A stretch of DNA of 64,000 nucleotides, taken from assembly GCA_003003615.1 (NCBI GenBank), contig PVWD01000005.1:1-64000 (forward strand), given 5' to 3'. The notes below the pieces were generated by a model, which was given only the letters and a program-made list of their open reading frames with translations, did not search any database and was not told the origin of the DNA. Positions 52,178 through 61,450 of this stretch are shown here, piece by piece. Both the position numbers and the translations under genes were made by a program. Origin of the DNA: a filamentous cyanobacterium CCP2 (lineage in GTDB: Bacteria; Cyanobacteriota; Cyanobacteriia; Elainellales; Elainellaceae). Position 1 is the first letter of the stretch; the number at the start of each line of letters is the position of its first letter.

Positions 52178-52672
52178 TTAACCGCAGAAAAAGCTGTGCA
52201 GAATAAAGGGAGCATCAGAGCTAAATTCAACTTTGGCAATGTTTTCCTTCAGCAATTCCAAATGATATTGAGGAAAGGATTCATTCAGTTTGCCCTGTCC
52301 CTTGACATACTGAGTCGTTCCGGCGTACTGTTCCGCGATCGGCTCATTATTATGGTTAAATAGCGTCAGCTTAATTTGTTGTGTTGCTGTGACAAATGCT
52401 CCCACCATTCGCTGCAACTGCTCAAAGTGAACTGCAATGCTCCGTCCGGCTTCGGGTGTCAAAACAATCGCTTCGGGGGCTGCCCCAAAAGACGGGTTCG
52501 ATGGACGCAAAGCGATCGCCCCTTCAAACCGAATTCCCCACTGGTGGTATTGCTCGCGAACAAGTTCAAACGCTTTTAAGTCAGAAAAGTCTAAGTGAAT
52601 CGGGTTAATGGGTAGAGGGCATGAAAAGGGCTGGTAGCAAAATTTTTCATGCTGAGGTTGATCTAGGGGCAT
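52178..52672 (-). CDS. Hypothetical protein with beta-rich domain
   Basis: Unrecognised, about 164 residues from the ATG at 52672 (an ATG at 52690 or the first possible start at 52720 are alternatives; none has a clear Shine-Dalgarno). The pattern LDFSDLKAFELVREQYHQWGIRFEGAIALRPSNPSFG resembles the opening of carbohydrate-binding or surface beta-sandwich domains in cyanobacteria (LDF...VxxQYxxxGIxFxGAxALxPSNP), followed by RSIAVHFEQLQRMVGAFVTATQQIKLTLFNHNNEPIAEQYAG. No convincing signal peptide, which is odd for such a domain. Function unknown. Confidence 0.65.
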   Translation of the reverse strand: MPLDQPQHEKFCYQPFSCPLPINPIHLDFSDLKAFELVREQYHQWGIRFEGAIALRPSNPSFGAAPEAIVLTPEAGRSIAVHFEQLQRMVGAFVTATQQIKLTLFNHNNEPIAEQYAGTTQYVKGQGKLNESFPQYHLELLKENIAKVEFSSDAPFILHSFFCG

Positions 52673-52831
52673 AGGGGGGCTGATCCACATTTCAATGCAC
52701 GCAATAAATGAACAAAACAAAACACCAGAAGTTGCTACAAACTGGCTGGTTCCAAAAGCTTCTCAACGCTTTTAGGTGGCTCCTAATGAAGCGATACAGA
52801 ATCATTCAGGGGCTTTCCGCATCCTGTAGGG

Positions 52832-52848
52832 CGGAGTGTGTCACTCCG
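52832..52848. other. Perfect 7-bp hairpin
   Basis: CGGAGTG TGT CACTCCG, between the 164-residue gene and the BrkB-like gene. No U-run follows; function unknown. Confidence 0.5.
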
Positions 52849-52940
52849 TGAAGTGTCAAGTGATAAGTCGAACCCGGCAGCGGAAAATACTGGAGGCAAG
52901 AATGGCAAGCGTGCTGCTTTAGTGAAAACGGTTTAGCAAA

Positions 52941-54068
52941 TTAACGACGATGACGACGATCGCCTCTACTGCCACGAACAGCATCGAAAATAGCAACGAT
53001 CGAACCTAAAATCACGATCGCCAGGTTAGGTGAAGCAGATTGCGATCGTTTTGTGGGATAGGTGGAATGGATGGAATGGGCGGAATGGGGATCTTGATCG
53101 CGTTGAGGTGAATGAGAAGTCTGATCTTTTTCAGCCTCGGCGATCGCTTTGACATATTCACTGCGAGGAATGCCCTGCTGCACCCGTCCTTCATCCGTTA
53201 AAGGAACCGCCAGAGAAGTAGGACGAATGTGAGAACCATACTTACGAGCATACACCTGGGTAAACTCCGCGCCAAACAGCAAAATTTGGGCTGAGTAAAA
53301 CACCCAAACTAAAATAATCACCAGTGAACCGGCCGCCCCATAGGCAGACCCAACCGCAACACTGCCCAAATAAATCCCAATTAGAGTACGCCCAATGGTG
53401 AATAACAGTGCTGTCACCGCCGCCCCAATCCAAACATCGCCCCAAGCAATCTTCACATCAGGCAGTACTCGGTAGATCAGCGCAAACAAAAAGGTAATTG
53501 CAGCAAAGGAAACGGCAAAATTAACTAGTTCCCAAAGGGGAGCCAAATCGGGCAGCATTCCACTCATGAAGGTGCCAATACTTGCTAAGGCGGCACTAAC
53601 GACCAATGAAACTAGCAGCAAGAAGCCAATAATCAGCACCATGCCAAAAGACAAGAAGCGAGTGCGGATAAAGTTAAAAATTCCGCGTCCTGGCTTAGGG
53701 GCCACTTCCCAAATCGTATTCAGGGCATCCTGCAACTGCCCAAACACACCCGATGCCCCAATTAATAACGTCACAATCCCAATCAGGCTGGCAACCACTC
53801 CGCCATCTCTTTGATCAGCATTGGCAATCATCGTTTCGATCGCCTCTGCACCTTCCTGACCCACCAAGCCTTGAATTTGACCCACAATTTGCCCTCTGGC
53901 TGCCTCTTCTCCAAAAAAGAGGGCTGCGATCGAAATTGAAATAACCAACAAGGGGGCTAACGAAAAAACGGTGAAATAGGCTAATGCTGCTGCCAACCGA
54001 GGAACTTTATCTTCCGACCATTCAGAGAAAGTTGCCTTGAGCAGAGGAAAAAACGCAGAGACTTTCAT
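52941..54068 (-). CDS. YihY/BrkB family inner-membrane protein
   Basis: Polytopic membrane protein of the YihY/virulence factor BrkB family, function unsettled (once mis-assigned as RNase BN). From the ATG at 54068 it has 375 residues: MKVSAFFPLLKATFSEWSEDKVPRLAAALAYFTVFSLAPLLVISI (TM1), further helices such as GVVASLIGIVTLLIGASGVFGQLQDALNTIWEV, LSFGMVLIIGFLLLVSLVVSAALASIG and AAGSLVIILVWVFYSAQILLFGAEFTQVYA, the last being the family's most conserved segment. The C-terminal ~80 residues are Arg/Ser/His-rich and disordered. An in-frame start 13 codons earlier is possible but less likely. Confidence 0.9.
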   Translation of the reverse strand: MKVSAFFPLLKATFSEWSEDKVPRLAAALAYFTVFSLAPLLVISISIAALFFGEEAARGQIVGQIQGLVGQEGAEAIETMIANADQRDGGVVASLIGIVTLLIGASGVFGQLQDALNTIWEVAPKPGRGIFNFIRTRFLSFGMVLIIGFLLLVSLVVSAALASIGTFMSGMLPDLAPLWELVNFAVSFAAITFLFALIYRVLPDVKIAWGDVWIGAAVTALLFTIGRTLIGIYLGSVAVGSAYGAAGSLVIILVWVFYSAQILLFGAEFTQVYARKYGSHIRPTSLAVPLTDEGRVQQGIPRSEYVKAIAEAEKDQTSHSPQRDQDPHSAHSIHSTYPTKRSQSASPNLAIVILGSIVAIFDAVRGSRGDRRHRR

Positions 54069-54343
54069 GGGTGCATTTCTGGGAATTAGAGGAGCCAAAT
54101 ATGCCAAAGATTTAGATATGGCAGTACACCGAATGGCTAGAAAAAACGCTGTCCTTCTCAGCCCATCCGTTATGGATTACTGAAAATTTCATCGCCCTTG
54201 CCATAGTTGCTCAAGAGGATAGCAAGAACCTGGCGCTTACTACGTCTCCCTCCAGAGGGAACTCACCCTTCCCGTCTGCCTAAAGAGATACGAGCAGGGC
54301 ATGTGTAACGCGATTGTCTAAATTTTTCAGTCCTGAGGTTTAA

Positions 54344-55825
54344 CTACGGCTTCCGGGTAATGTCTATGTGCGGAACGTAGGGTTTGCAAATGTCCATTCG
54401 AGAGATTAAAGCCGCAACCTGTTCGCCATTTTGCCAGTGGGGGAGGTGTCCTTTTGGAGCTTCCAACGAGAAACAAAGCTGTCCATAGGGAAGCCATTGT
54501 TCCCTCGATCGCCATCCTACCCGCCCCCCAAATCGTTGCCAGGGGCTATTAATCCGCCACTTCCCCCGGTGCTTAGAAAATCGCTCTAAAGCGGGGTAAA
54601 TTGCATCGGTTGTGCCGCCAACACTCTTCCAAATGTCCTGCTGGACGCTAAAGCCAAACAATCCATCGCTGTGATGTAGCCAGAGATAGTTAATTAAGTA
54701 CAGATCTCGGCAGGGAAATTGGCGAATTTCATCGGCAGTGAGTTGTCCTGTTTCCCGTTCAAACGCTTTCAGCATCAGCCGTTGGGTTTCCTGGTCAGCC
54801 GCCTGCCACGATTTGGCAAATAGCAAGTCTTGCAGCGTTTTGTAATCAATACCCACCTCTGAACCAGACGGAGAACCAACCCCAAACCCAGTAAACATTT
54901 GAATTCGCGTTTCAGGGCTGTTCGTTTGCAGATCTGCGTCTACCGGCGGTAAAGACATTAGCCGATCGGGAGCCAAAGGATTCAAGTCTGCCAGCACTTC
55001 CAACGCCGTTTGATACCGTTCACGAAAGTCGTATCGCACCATTTTGTCTAAAATATCGCCCAAACGAGGACTCACCTCGGCCCGATCGCGCCAAATAATC
55101 TCGCTGGTGCGGGCATCTTCGGGGAGGCTTTTGGGATGCAGCCCGGTTAGTGCTTGAATGCCAATCATCCCAACAGCGTATAAATCACTGCAAAAGCGAG
55201 GCTTTCCTGCCATTTGCTCACTGGGCATATAGCCTGGAGAACCAATAGCGATCGTCCGGGTGCTGTGTCCGTGGGTTTGAATTTGGGTACTCAGTTGTTT
55301 AACAGCGCCAAAATCGATCAGCACAATTCTATGATCCCGTCGTCGTCGGATCAGGTTGGAGGGCTTCAGGTCACGATGGATCACATGATGCTGATGCAAA
55401 TACACTAGAACTGCTAAAATCTCCTGGAGCAGGGCGATCGTCTGCACCTCAGTAAACCGATTTCCCGGAGCCAATTCTTGACTCAAATTATCTCCATCGA
55501 TAAATTCTTGAACGAGATAAAACTCTTGATTTTCCTCAAAGTGCGCCAATAACCGAGGAATTTGATGAAAGTCGCTCAGCCGATATAAAACTTGTGCTTC
55601 TGTTTCAAATAGCCGATGCGCCATTGCCAGACTTTCATCGTCTGTTAGCTTCGGTTTGAGGTGTTTAACAACACAGCGAGGTTGCCCTGGTAAGTGATTG
55701 TCCTGCGCCAGATAGGTCTGACCAAAGCCCCCACCCCCCAAGTAGGAAACGATTTGATACCTTCCTCCCAGCTTTACCTCGCCATTGGGTAAATTGATCA
55801 TCGGCCTTACGTTCATCTCTAACAT
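54344..55825 (-). CDS. Ser/Thr protein kinase with C-terminal GUN4 domain
   Basis: 493-residue soluble fusion. Kinase domain about residues 20-290: Gly-loop YLGGGGFGQTYLAQD, Lys in CVVKHLKP, catalytic HRDLKPSNLI, DFG in VLIDFGAVKQ, and APE-like GYMPSEQMAGKPRFCSDLYAVGMIGIQALTG. GUN4 domain about 330-485: DYKTLQDLLFAKSWQAADQETQRLML, QFPCRDLYLINYLWLHHSDGLFGFSVQQDIWKSVGG, RVGWRSREQWLPYGQLCFSLEAPKGHLPHWQNG. Free GUN4 binds porphyrins and activates Mg-chelatase; fusion to a kinase suggests tetrapyrrole-regulated signalling (inference). Start uncertain: ATGs at 55825, 55816 and 55801; the last has AAGG in front. Confidence 0.93.
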   Translation of the reverse strand: MLEMNVRPMINLPNGEVKLGGRYQIVSYLGGGGFGQTYLAQDNHLPGQPRCVVKHLKPKLTDDESLAMAHRLFETEAQVLYRLSDFHQIPRLLAHFEENQEFYLVQEFIDGDNLSQELAPGNRFTEVQTIALLQEILAVLVYLHQHHVIHRDLKPSNLIRRRRDHRIVLIDFGAVKQLSTQIQTHGHSTRTIAIGSPGYMPSEQMAGKPRFCSDLYAVGMIGIQALTGLHPKSLPEDARTSEIIWRDRAEVSPRLGDILDKMVRYDFRERYQTALEVLADLNPLAPDRLMSLPPVDADLQTNSPETRIQMFTGFGVGSPSGSEVGIDYKTLQDLLFAKSWQAADQETQRLMLKAFERETGQLTADEIRQFPCRDLYLINYLWLHHSDGLFGFSVQQDIWKSVGGTTDAIYPALERFSKHRGKWRINSPWQRFGGRVGWRSREQWLPYGQLCFSLEAPKGHLPHWQNGEQVAALISRMDICKPYVPHIDITRKP

Positions 55826-56174
55826 AGAGGAGGAGATAAAAATGAGTATACCGAGTTGGCGTTAGCGATCGGAGGCTAACTCAATGAATCTAGTATGAAG
55901 GTCTGAACAAGAATCCAGGTTAGGACGTTTTTAGGTTACAAATCTGCGTTTAACGGTCAAACTTACTGACCCAGCACAGGTGGATAGCAGCAGCCAAAAT
56001 AATTTAGATAAGCTTTACATTTCCCAACCCATCCATTGTGGATTGCAGAGAATTGCATCATCCTCATTTTTTCATCTGCTGCCATATCCTGCCCCACTCA
56101 GGCAAACCCACACTTCACCCAATTGGGGTATATCTACACTGAACGACTTAAACAGGCTGGACTACTTAACTAGA
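55826..56174. other. 349-nt intergenic region
   Basis: Between ycf39 (stop at 56175) and the GUN4 kinase start. The kinase promoter should be here, but no clear boxes were recognised. No small gene with a plausible start signal was seen. Confidence 0.5.
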
Positions 56175-57149
56175 CTACTTAAACAGACTGCGTTTCTTAG
56201 TTTTAGTCTTGGCTTTTTCCCGCTCATACTCTAATTCCTTGAGCTTTTTCATGATCCGCCCAAAGTACTCTTGCATATATGCTTCAAGCGTCGTCGTTTC
56301 GTTGGGATCAAGTCCAAAGACAGCATAGGTTTCATCCATTGAAGCATCCAGCGGCTTTCCGGAAGCCACCACTTCACTAAATGCCAGCCGATCGGCCAAA
56401 TTCCAACCCCACTGAAAAACGCGGGCTACCCGACCGACCGATCGCAACAAGCCAATGGGCATTCGAGTGATTTTGGCATCCTGTCCAGATAGGCGTTGAC
56501 AAAGCCGAATAATCTCCTGGGCACTCCAGGCTCGCGTTCCCACTACTGGAAACGATCGGTTCACGGTTTCAGGCACTTTGAGGGCTTGAATGGCAAACCG
56601 GGCAATATCCTGGGTATCCATGTAAGCGATCGGCGAACTTTCCCCCATTACCCAAACCGCCTGCTTCTCCAGGATGGGAATTGCATATTGCCCAATTAAC
56701 CCCTGCATAAAGCCGCAAGGTTTGAGAATTGTATAGTTTAAGCCAGACTCCGCCAGGAAAAGCTCCGTACACCGCTTGATCTCCATGAGCGGCACATCAG
56801 GATACTTTTCAGCATCCAAAATCGAAAAGAAAATGTAGCGATCGACTCCTGCTGCTTTTGCCGCTTGGATCAGTGCAACTTTGCCATCCCAGTCCACCTG
56901 TTTGATGCTCAAAGAATCTGTTGGGCGAGTCGTCGCAGCATCAATAACGGCAGTTACATCTTTTAAAGCAGGGGGTAATGTATCGGGTTCGCAAAGATCA
57001 CCCAGAACGAGTTCGGCTCCCCATTCCTTCAAAAAAGCCGCTTTACGTGAACTTCGCACCAAACATCGCACGCTGTATCCCTCGTCCAGAGCGCGACGAG
57101 CAATTTGCCTTCCTAGTGTTCCGGTGGCACCAACTACGAGTATCGTCAT
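56175..57149 (-). CDS. ycf39: Ycf39-type NmrA-like photosystem II assembly protein
   Basis: Atypical short-chain dehydrogenase (homologue of plant HCF244) that binds High-light-inducible proteins and helps deliver chlorophyll to newly made D1 at early PSII assembly. The 324-residue protein opens MTILVVGATGTLGRQIARRALDEGYSVRCLVRSSRKAAFLKEWGAELVLGDL, the Ycf39 signature: a Rossmann GATGTLGR NADP loop and the conserved KAAFLKEWGAELVLGDL. Further: ALKDVTAVIDAATTRPTDSLSIKQVDWDGKVALIQAAK and PIAYMDTQDIARFAIQAL. The C-terminus is basic (KKLKELEYEREKAKTKTKKRS). Length is the family norm. Confidence 0.94.
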   Translation of the reverse strand: MTILVVGATGTLGRQIARRALDEGYSVRCLVRSSRKAAFLKEWGAELVLGDLCEPDTLPPALKDVTAVIDAATTRPTDSLSIKQVDWDGKVALIQAAKAAGVDRYIFFSILDAEKYPDVPLMEIKRCTELFLAESGLNYTILKPCGFMQGLIGQYAIPILEKQAVWVMGESSPIAYMDTQDIARFAIQALKVPETVNRSFPVVGTRAWSAQEIIRLCQRLSGQDAKITRMPIGLLRSVGRVARVFQWGWNLADRLAFSEVVASGKPLDASMDETYAVFGLDPNETTTLEAYMQEYFGRIMKKLKELEYEREKAKTKTKKRSLFK

Positions 57150-57382
57150 GAGGGATTCCGTAACAATTTATTAACTTTATTAAGATATACCAGAAATGGG
57201 GGTGTTCTTGAGTCCTCTGAGGGAGAGTTACATAAAAAATTGTTACTCTGGGGAAGGTTATCCCGTTATGCCCCAGTTATGACAAAGATATAGAGAATCT
57301 TTTGCAGACATCTGGCAATTTAGCAGCCAGTATGCTTAGCCATTGTCATCTGCTCTTGTCCTGTTACCGTGTCTGAAGTGCT

Positions 57383-57769
57383 ATGAATCCTGCTTCTCTC
57401 GAAAATGAAAAGTCACCTAATTGCGAAGTTCAGCATCCGGTTGACATCAACAGCGTCCGCCAAATTCACCGAGACATTCTGAGTGTCGAAAAAGCGCAGC
57501 GAATGGCAGAGTTTTTCAGCTTGTTGGGTGATGCCAATCGGTTGAGGATTCTATCGGCTTTGGCAAAGCAGGAACTCTGTGTTTGTGATCTGGCTGCCGT
57601 TGTAAAAATGAGTGAATCAGCCGTTTCTCATCAGCTTCGGGCCCTTCGCGCCTTGCGGTTAGTCAGTTACCGAAAGCAGGGACGCAACGTTTTTTATTAC
57701 TTAAAAGACAGCCACGTTCTCAATCTGTATCGAGAAGTGGCTGAACATTTGGATGAGCCGGAAGACTAG
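57383..57769 (+). CDS. ArsR/SmtB-family metal-sensing repressor
   Basis: Winged-helix metalloregulator, 128 residues, close to cyanobacterial SmtB/ZiaR (zinc-responsive). The DNA-recognition helix is [31 protein letters not shown]. Both classical metal sites are visible: the alpha-3 site CVC in [11 protein letters not shown] together with an upstream Cys in SPNCEV, and the alpha-5 site ligands Asp and His in [17 protein letters not shown] (Asp-x-His then His-x-x-Glu). The usual target gene, a metallothionein or P-type ATPase, is not adjacent, and no SmtB-type inverted repeat was found upstream. Metal could be Zn, Co or Cd. Confidence 0.9.
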   Translation: MNPASLENEKSPNCEVQHPVDINSVRQIHRDILSVEKAQRMAEFFSLLGDANRLRILSALAKQELCVCDLAAVVKMSESAVSHQLRALRALRLVSYRKQGRNVFYYLKDSHVLNLYREVAEHLDEPED

Positions 57770-57805
57770 ATGAGCCGGAAGATTAGATAAACCCAAAGAC
57801 TAGGT

Positions 57806-57910
57806 TTACTCTTCACCACCCTGAACTTTTAGCATTACAAAGCCAACTCCCAGCCCAATCAAAACTAAAACGAAGGATAAAACGGCTGTAGTAAAAATCT
57901 CTCCACCCAT
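57806..57910 (-). CDS. petM: Cytochrome b6f complex subunit VII
   Basis: 34-residue single-helix subunit of the cytochrome b6f complex in the thylakoid membrane, which passes electrons from plastoquinol to plastocyanin. Translated on the minus strand it reads MGGEIFTTAVLSF, VLVLIGLGVGFVMLKV, QGGEE: one membrane helix followed by the conserved QGGE-type end, as in other cyanobacterial PetM. Start ATG at 57908-57910 with GAGGAT about 7 nt upstream; stop TAA at 57806-57808. Too short for routine ORF lists. Convergent with the metal sensor gene, 36 nt away. Confidence 0.9.
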   Translation of the reverse strand: MGGEIFTTAVLSFVLVLIGLGVGFVMLKVQGGEE

Positions 57911-58011
57911 TGCGTAATCCTCTACAAGTTAAACCAGTACGAGCAAAACCGAATAGACTCAATGAGCCTGTATAAAATCTTAAAGCAGTTTGGTCTTTCT
58001 CTTAATTGCAA

Positions 58012-59076
58012 ATGACAACAACTCAGACTGGATTTTGCCCTCGATTGGTGCTGACGCTTGGTGATCCGGCGGGTATTGGTTCTGAGGTCATCTTGAAAGC
58101 TCTTGCCGACCCTGCTTTCAGCCAAATTTGTGATCTAACTATTGTCGGCAGCCGATCGGCGTTGGAGCAAACCTATCAGCATCTGAAGTGCGGCTCCTTT
58201 CCGCTAGCTGATCCCGCTCAGTTGAAAATATTGGATATTCCCCTGGAGTCATCGCATCTTCGAGTAGGGATGGGCAATGCGGCAAGTGGGGAAGCCAGTT
58301 TTCGCTACCTGGAAACAGCGATCGATCGTACCTTAGCAGGAGAATTTCAGGCCATTGTGACGGCTCCCATTGCTAAGTCAGCTTGGAAGGCAGCCGGACA
58401 TGATTATCCAGGGCAGACCGAGCTATTGGCAGAAAAAGCAGGGGTAGAGCGGTTTGGAATGCTATTCGTTGCTCGATCGCCCCACACAGGTTGGACACTT
58501 CGCACCCTGCTGGCAACGACCCACATTCCCCTGCGGTGCGTCCCCGAAGCCTTAACCCCAGAATTGATGCAGAGCAAGCTCGATCTGTTGCTGGACTGTT
58601 TACGGCAAGACTTCGGCATTTCCCATCCTCGCATTGCCATTGCTGGACTGAACCCCCATAGCGGCGAACAAGGACAACTCGGACAGGAAGAAGTCGATTG
58701 GCTGCTGCCTTGGCTAGAGGCCATGCGGCAACTGGTGCCCCACGCTGAGCTAACAGGACTGGTGCCCCCGGATACGCTGTGGGTACCTCCAGGGCAAGCT
58801 TGGTATGGCACAGGCGGGATATCTTCGGCTCACGATGCTTACCTCGCCTTGTATCACGATCAGGGACTAATTCCTGTAAAGTTGATGGCGTTTGATCGCG
58901 CAGTGAATACAACGATCGGGTTGCCCTTTGTTCGTACATCTCCCGATCATGGAACAGCCTTTGACATTGCTGGCAAAGGAATTGCTGATGCCACCAGCTT
59001 TAAAGCTGCCCTACAACTGGCGATCGATTTGGCAAATTATCGAGTTGGACGACATCAAATGTTGGTACATTCCTAG
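58012..59076 (+). CDS. pdxA: 4-hydroxythreonine-4-phosphate dehydrogenase
   Basis: Oxidises 4-phosphohydroxy-L-threonine in the DXP-dependent pyridoxal phosphate pathway; NAD- and metal-dependent, dimeric. From the ATG at 58012 (354 residues; a TTG two codons earlier is possible) it has [22 protein letters not shown] near residues 10-31, [33 protein letters not shown] near 112-144 (His ligand in GHDYPGQTE), [61 protein letters not shown] near 280-324 (metal His and substrate loop). Complete and canonical. Confidence 0.96.
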   Translation: MTTTQTGFCPRLVLTLGDPAGIGSEVILKALADPAFSQICDLTIVGSRSALEQTYQHLKCGSFPLADPAQLKILDIPLESSHLRVGMGNAASGEASFRYLETAIDRTLAGEFQAIVTAPIAKSAWKAAGHDYPGQTELLAEKAGVERFGMLFVARSPHTGWTLRTLLATTHIPLRCVPEALTPELMQSKLDLLLDCLRQDFGISHPRIAIAGLNPHSGEQGQLGQEEVDWLLPWLEAMRQLVPHAELTGLVPPDTLWVPPGQAWYGTGGISSAHDAYLALYHDQGLIPVKLMAFDRAVNTTIGLPFVRTSPDHGTAFDIAGKGIADATSFKAALQLAIDLANYRVGRHQMLVHS

Positions 59077-59320
59077 GTGCGTGCTTGACTTTACCGTCAC
59101 TGCCTGTCACCGACCCATAACAGCATCATGAAACGCTGACATCATAAACGATACGATTGAACAAATACAGGCTAGCGAGGGTGTGCTTTGGCAAAGGCTT
59201 TGCCACCATTTGTTCTTGTGAAATATCTTCTTCAGGATGCCTCGACAGGAATCCACATTCAGAACTAGACTGAGATATTAATTATTTGTGCATCAGTGGA
59301 TACAAAACTCAAAGAATTCT

Positions 59321-61213
59321 ATGCGTAAAGTCCTCCCTGTGCCTTCCCAAACAGTTGCCGCCAGACAAACTTCATCATTGCCTCCCCAACCTGTAGCGGC
59401 AGTTCAAGCGACGGGTGCCTTTGCCCTCATGGACAGTCTGAGACGGCATGGGGTCAAACACATTTTTGGTTATCCTGGTGGTGCCATTTTGCCAATTTAC
59501 GATGAGCTGTATCGGGCAGAAGAGGCTGGCTTCCTCAAACACATTCTGGTACGGCACGAACAGGGAGCCGCTCATGCTGCTGATGGCTATGCACGGGCCA
59601 CAGGGCAAGTTGGGGTTTGCTTTGGTACATCTGGGCCCGGTGCCACAAATTTAGTCACAGGGATTGCGACAGCCCAAATGGACTCGATCCCAATGGTAAT
59701 CATCACGGGGCAGGTGAATCGAGCGGCGATCGGCAGTGATGCGTTCCAGGAAACCGATATTTACGGAATTACGCTGCCCATTGTCAAACATTCCTACGTC
59801 GTGCGCGATCCGGCTGATATGGCGCAAATTGTGGCAGAGGCGTTTCACATTGCTAGTACGGGTCGTCCTGGCCCCGTGTTGATTGACATTCCCAAGGATG
59901 TGGGGCTAGAAACCTTTGACTATGTACCTGTGGAACCGGGTTCTGTGAAGCTGCCAGGCTATAAGCCCACAGTGAAGGGCAATCCACGGCAGGTCATCCA
60001 GGCGTTAAAGCTAATTCGCCAAGCCAAACGTCCTCTCCTATACGCGGGGGGTGGTGCAATTACCTCTGGTGCCCACTCGGAAATTAAGGAACTGGCAGAA
60101 CGATATGGCATTCCTGTCACCACAACGCTGATGGGAATTGGTGCGTTTGATGAGCATCATCCACTCTCGGTTGGGATGCTGGGAATGCACGGCACAGCCT
60201 ACGCCAACTTTGCCGTAACAGAGTGTGATTTGCTGATTGCGATCGGTGCGCGGTTTGATGACCGAGTGACTGGGAAGCTAGATGAATTTGCCTGTCGGGC
60301 TAAGGTGATTCACATTGACATTGACCCAGCCGAAGTGGGCAAGAACCGGACTCCGAATGTGCCGATCGTCGGTGATGTACGGCAAGTATTAATCGATTTG
60401 CTGCAACGGGATACAGAAGATGGCAATTTATCTGAACCAAGCCAGACTAAAGAATGGCTACAACGGATCGATCGCTGGAAACGAGACTATCCCCTTGTCG
60501 TACCAACCTATCCAGACTGCCTTTCGCCGCAGCAGGTCATTGTAGAAATTAATCGCCAAGCTCCCCATGCCTACTACACCACTGATGTGGGACAGCACCA
60601 AATGTGGGCAGCCCAGTTCCTCAAAAATGGCCCCCGTCGCTGGATTTCTAGTGCTGGACTGGGAACAATGGGTTACGGGATGCCAGCCGCCATGGGGGCA
60701 AAGGTGGCTCTGTCCGATGAAGAGGTGATTTGTATTAGTGGTGATGCCAGCTTCCAGATGAACCTTCAAGAGCTAGGCACACTGGCTCAGTATGGCATCA
60801 ATGTTAAAACGGTCATCATCAACAACGGTTGGCAGGGCATGGTACGCCAGTGGCAGCAAGCCTTCTATGGAGAACGATACTCCAACTCAAACATGCAGCC
60901 GAGTATGCCAGACTTTGTGAAGTTGGCAGATGCCTTTGGTGTAAAAGGGATGGTGATTCGACATCCAGATGAACTGGAAGGGGCGATCGCCGAAATGCTG
61001 GCCCACAACGGCCCTGTACTGTTAGATGTGCAGGTTAAGCGAGACGAAAACTGCTACCCAATGGTGGCTCCGGGCAAGAGTAATGCTCAAATGGTGGGCC
61101 TACCCAAACCGCCGGAAGTGGCACAGTCCGCAGAGCCAATCATTTGTGCCAGTTGCGGAGCGACCAATGCACCGAATAATCGGTTTTGTCCTGAGTGTGG
61201 GACAAAGCTCTAG
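59321..61213 (+). CDS. ilvB: Acetolactate synthase large subunit with C-terminal zinc ribbon
   Basis: First step of branched-chain amino acid synthesis; ThDP- and FAD-dependent. From the ATG at 59321 the 630-residue protein has [20 protein letters not shown] and [20 protein letters not shown]-type sequence (ThDP glutamate), then [22 protein letters not shown] and the ThDP motif [32 protein letters not shown]. After the normal end ([13 protein letters not shown]) comes an added tail of about 35 residues ending [23 protein letters not shown], a CxxC...CxxC zinc ribbon absent from the enterobacterial enzyme. A GTG at 59288 could add 11 residues. The regulatory subunit gene ilvN is not here. A terminator follows. 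Confidence 0.95.
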   Translation: MRKVLPVPSQTVAARQTSSLPPQPVAAVQATGAFALMDSLRRHGVKHIFGYPGGAILPIYDELYRAEEAGFLKHILVRHEQGAAHAADGYARATGQVGVCFGTSGPGATNLVTGIATAQMDSIPMVIITGQVNRAAIGSDAFQETDIYGITLPIVKHSYVVRDPADMAQIVAEAFHIASTGRPGPVLIDIPKDVGLETFDYVPVEPGSVKLPGYKPTVKGNPRQVIQALKLIRQAKRPLLYAGGGAITSGAHSEIKELAERYGIPVTTTLMGIGAFDEHHPLSVGMLGMHGTAYANFAVTECDLLIAIGARFDDRVTGKLDEFACRAKVIHIDIDPAEVGKNRTPNVPIVGDVRQVLIDLLQRDTEDGNLSEPSQTKEWLQRIDRWKRDYPLVVPTYPDCLSPQQVIVEINRQAPHAYYTTDVGQHQMWAAQFLKNGPRRWISSAGLGTMGYGMPAAMGAKVALSDEEVICISGDASFQMNLQELGTLAQYGINVKTVIINNGWQGMVRQWQQAFYGERYSNSNMQPSMPDFVKLADAFGVKGMVIRHPDELEGAIAEMLAHNGPVLLDVQVKRDENCYPMVAPGKSNAQMVGLPKPPEVAQSAEPIICASCGATNAPNNRFCPECGTKL

Positions 61214-61299
61214 AGAGGGTGCAAACCACTATCACGTCATCTAACCAGTAGGGGAATTTTGCCAGATACCCCTACTAATTGACTTGATCAATCCGTAGA

Positions 61300-61448
61300 G
61301 CAACGGATGAATGGGTTAGGACAGGCTTAGGTTAGAGCCTGTCAAGCTTTTTATGTTACCGCCCGTTTTCAGGCTGGCGGATTCAAAAACTTATCCGTTA
61401 GTTGGATTCAGTGACTTTAACTCTCCTAATCCTAATCATCCGTTGCCA
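61300..61448 (+). repeat. Dispersed repeat, element C with inverted ends
   Basis: Left end CAACGGATGAATGGG TTAGGACAGG (61301 on) and right end, read inversely from 61448, GGCAACGGATGATTAGGATTAGG. So both ends carry the family hallmark in opposite orientation, about 150 bp apart, as in a miniature inverted-repeat element. Its left arm doubles as the ilvB terminator. Confidence 0.65.
61320..61352 (+). terminator. ilvB intrinsic terminator
   Basis: GACAGGCT (61320-61327), eight-base loop, AGCCTGTC (61336-61343), then AAGCTTTTT. About 107 nt after the ilvB stop. Confidence 0.85.
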
Positions 61449-61450
61449 CA

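Noticed and set aside
57150-57382. SmtB-type operator upstream of the metal sensor
   Set aside because: No convincing 12-2-12 imperfect inverted repeat (TGAAC...GTTCA type) was found.
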